In this document: in pieces, positions 5,753 through 6,149 of the stretch
Layout: every line of letters begins with the position of its first letter
How positions within the stretch are numbered: the stretch's first letter is position 1
Assembly: GCA_947179265.1 (NCBI GenBank)
Contig: CAMXBB010000087.1
Location: 1-6,149 of the forward strand
Direction of reading: 5' to 3'
From: an uncultured Bacillota bacterium
Lineage (GTDB): Bacteria > Bacillota_I > Bacilli_A > RF39 > UBA660
DNA: 6,149 nucleotides
Notes under the pieces: model-generated
Told to the model about the DNA's origin: nothing
Seen by the model: the letters and a program-made list of their open reading frames with translations, nothing else
The model's database searches: none
Program-made: the position numbers and the translations under genes

Positions 5753-6149
5753 TTATTTTTTTATTAAAGAACATTTATTGTCGTATATCAAAACACTATT
5801 TTCATTTCCATGTTCAGATATCCCAGGTATTATAATTTTTGAAGCTTGAATATTATGAAAAGCTTCAATAGGAAAACCTTTAACCATCATACTAGTATTC
5901 CAAAAATAGCAAAGTAATATTTTACCCTCAGGATTTAAAGCATTAATCCCATTATTAACCATAGCAATAACTTTTTCAAAAGCTAAGTATTGAGCTACAT
6001 TTGAAAACCAAATACTATCAAATTTTCTTTCTGATTTTAAATTTGAGATATCTCCATTAATGAAAGATATTAAAGTATTCATAATTGTTTTTCTAACAAG
6101 ATTATAGTTATAATCACTAAATAAGTATTTATTGCAATATATAATACTC
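5753..6149 (-). CDS. Class I SAM-dependent methyltransferase-like protein, 5' end outside the window
   Basis: The reading frame stays open from the TAA stop to the right edge, giving 131 visible C-terminal residues; the start is not in the window. The visible part resembles the second half of a Rossmann-fold methyltransferase. FINGDISNL (about 29-37 of the visible part) fits the strand and acidic residue after motif II. KFDSIWFSNVAQYL (about 42-55) fits motif IV with its FD.I..sNV pattern, and ALNPEGKILLCYF (about 70-82) is the usual helix end and strand following it. The SAM-binding glycine motif would lie upstream and cannot be checked. The tail (IPGISEHGNENSVLIYDNKCSLIKK region) reads as closing strands. 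An internal ATG at 6082 has no ribosome site and falls mid-domain, so it is unlikely to be the start. Substrate unknown. No strong terminator follows. Confidence 0.7.
   Translation of the reverse strand, partial: SIIYCNKYLFSDYNYNLVRKTIMNTLISFINGDISNLKSERKFDSIWFSNVAQYLAFEKVIAMVNNGINALNPEGKILLCYFWNTSMMVKGFPIEAFHNIQASKIIIPGISEHGNENSVLIYDNKCSLIKK

Overview
The window is about 6.1 kb of visibly AT-rich bacterial chromosome in which every supportable gene lies on the minus strand, so it is transcribed from right to left. Low GC, AGA/ATA-rich coding, Shine-Dalgarno sites in front of most genes and a Bacillota-style OmpR-family two-component pair suggest a low-GC Bacillota or an uncultured Mollicutes/Erysipelotrichia-like relative. 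TGA is used as a true stop at two genes and Trp is written TGG, so the genetic code is standard and not the Mycoplasma code. I cannot name the species.

In order of transcription the layout has four units plus a cut gene at each end. (1) 5753-6149 is the C-terminal part of a class I SAM-dependent methyltransferase-like protein whose start lies outside the window. (2) 4525-5646 is an AI-2E family (UPF0118) membrane protein, with its own promoter and a 9-bp inverted repeat over the -10 box. (3) 3754-4428 is a two-TM DUF3592-like membrane protein, probably monocistronic, with an extended -10 promoter and a hairpin terminator. (4) 2240-3671 is a two-gene operon: a 368-residue protein I do not recognise, then a 104-residue nucleoside 2-deoxyribosyltransferase-like (DUF4406-type) protein. 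A consensus extended -10 precedes it and an intrinsic terminator closes it. (5) 1-2139 is a response regulator / histidine kinase operon that continues into a third gene. Only 27 codons of that gene are visible, and they encode a signal peptide or membrane anchor. The three genes overlap at their ends (ATGA between regulator and kinase, 11 bp between kinase and third gene), so translation is probably coupled.

Functionally, the left side is a complete membrane sensor and DNA-binding regulator, probably coupled to the exported or membrane protein encoded after it. The middle operon is the least understood part and the best candidate for something undescribed. The right side holds membrane proteins of broad, poorly defined families. 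I see no insertion sequence, CRISPR array, rRNA, tRNA, riboswitch or origin. No gap between genes exceeds about 110 bases.
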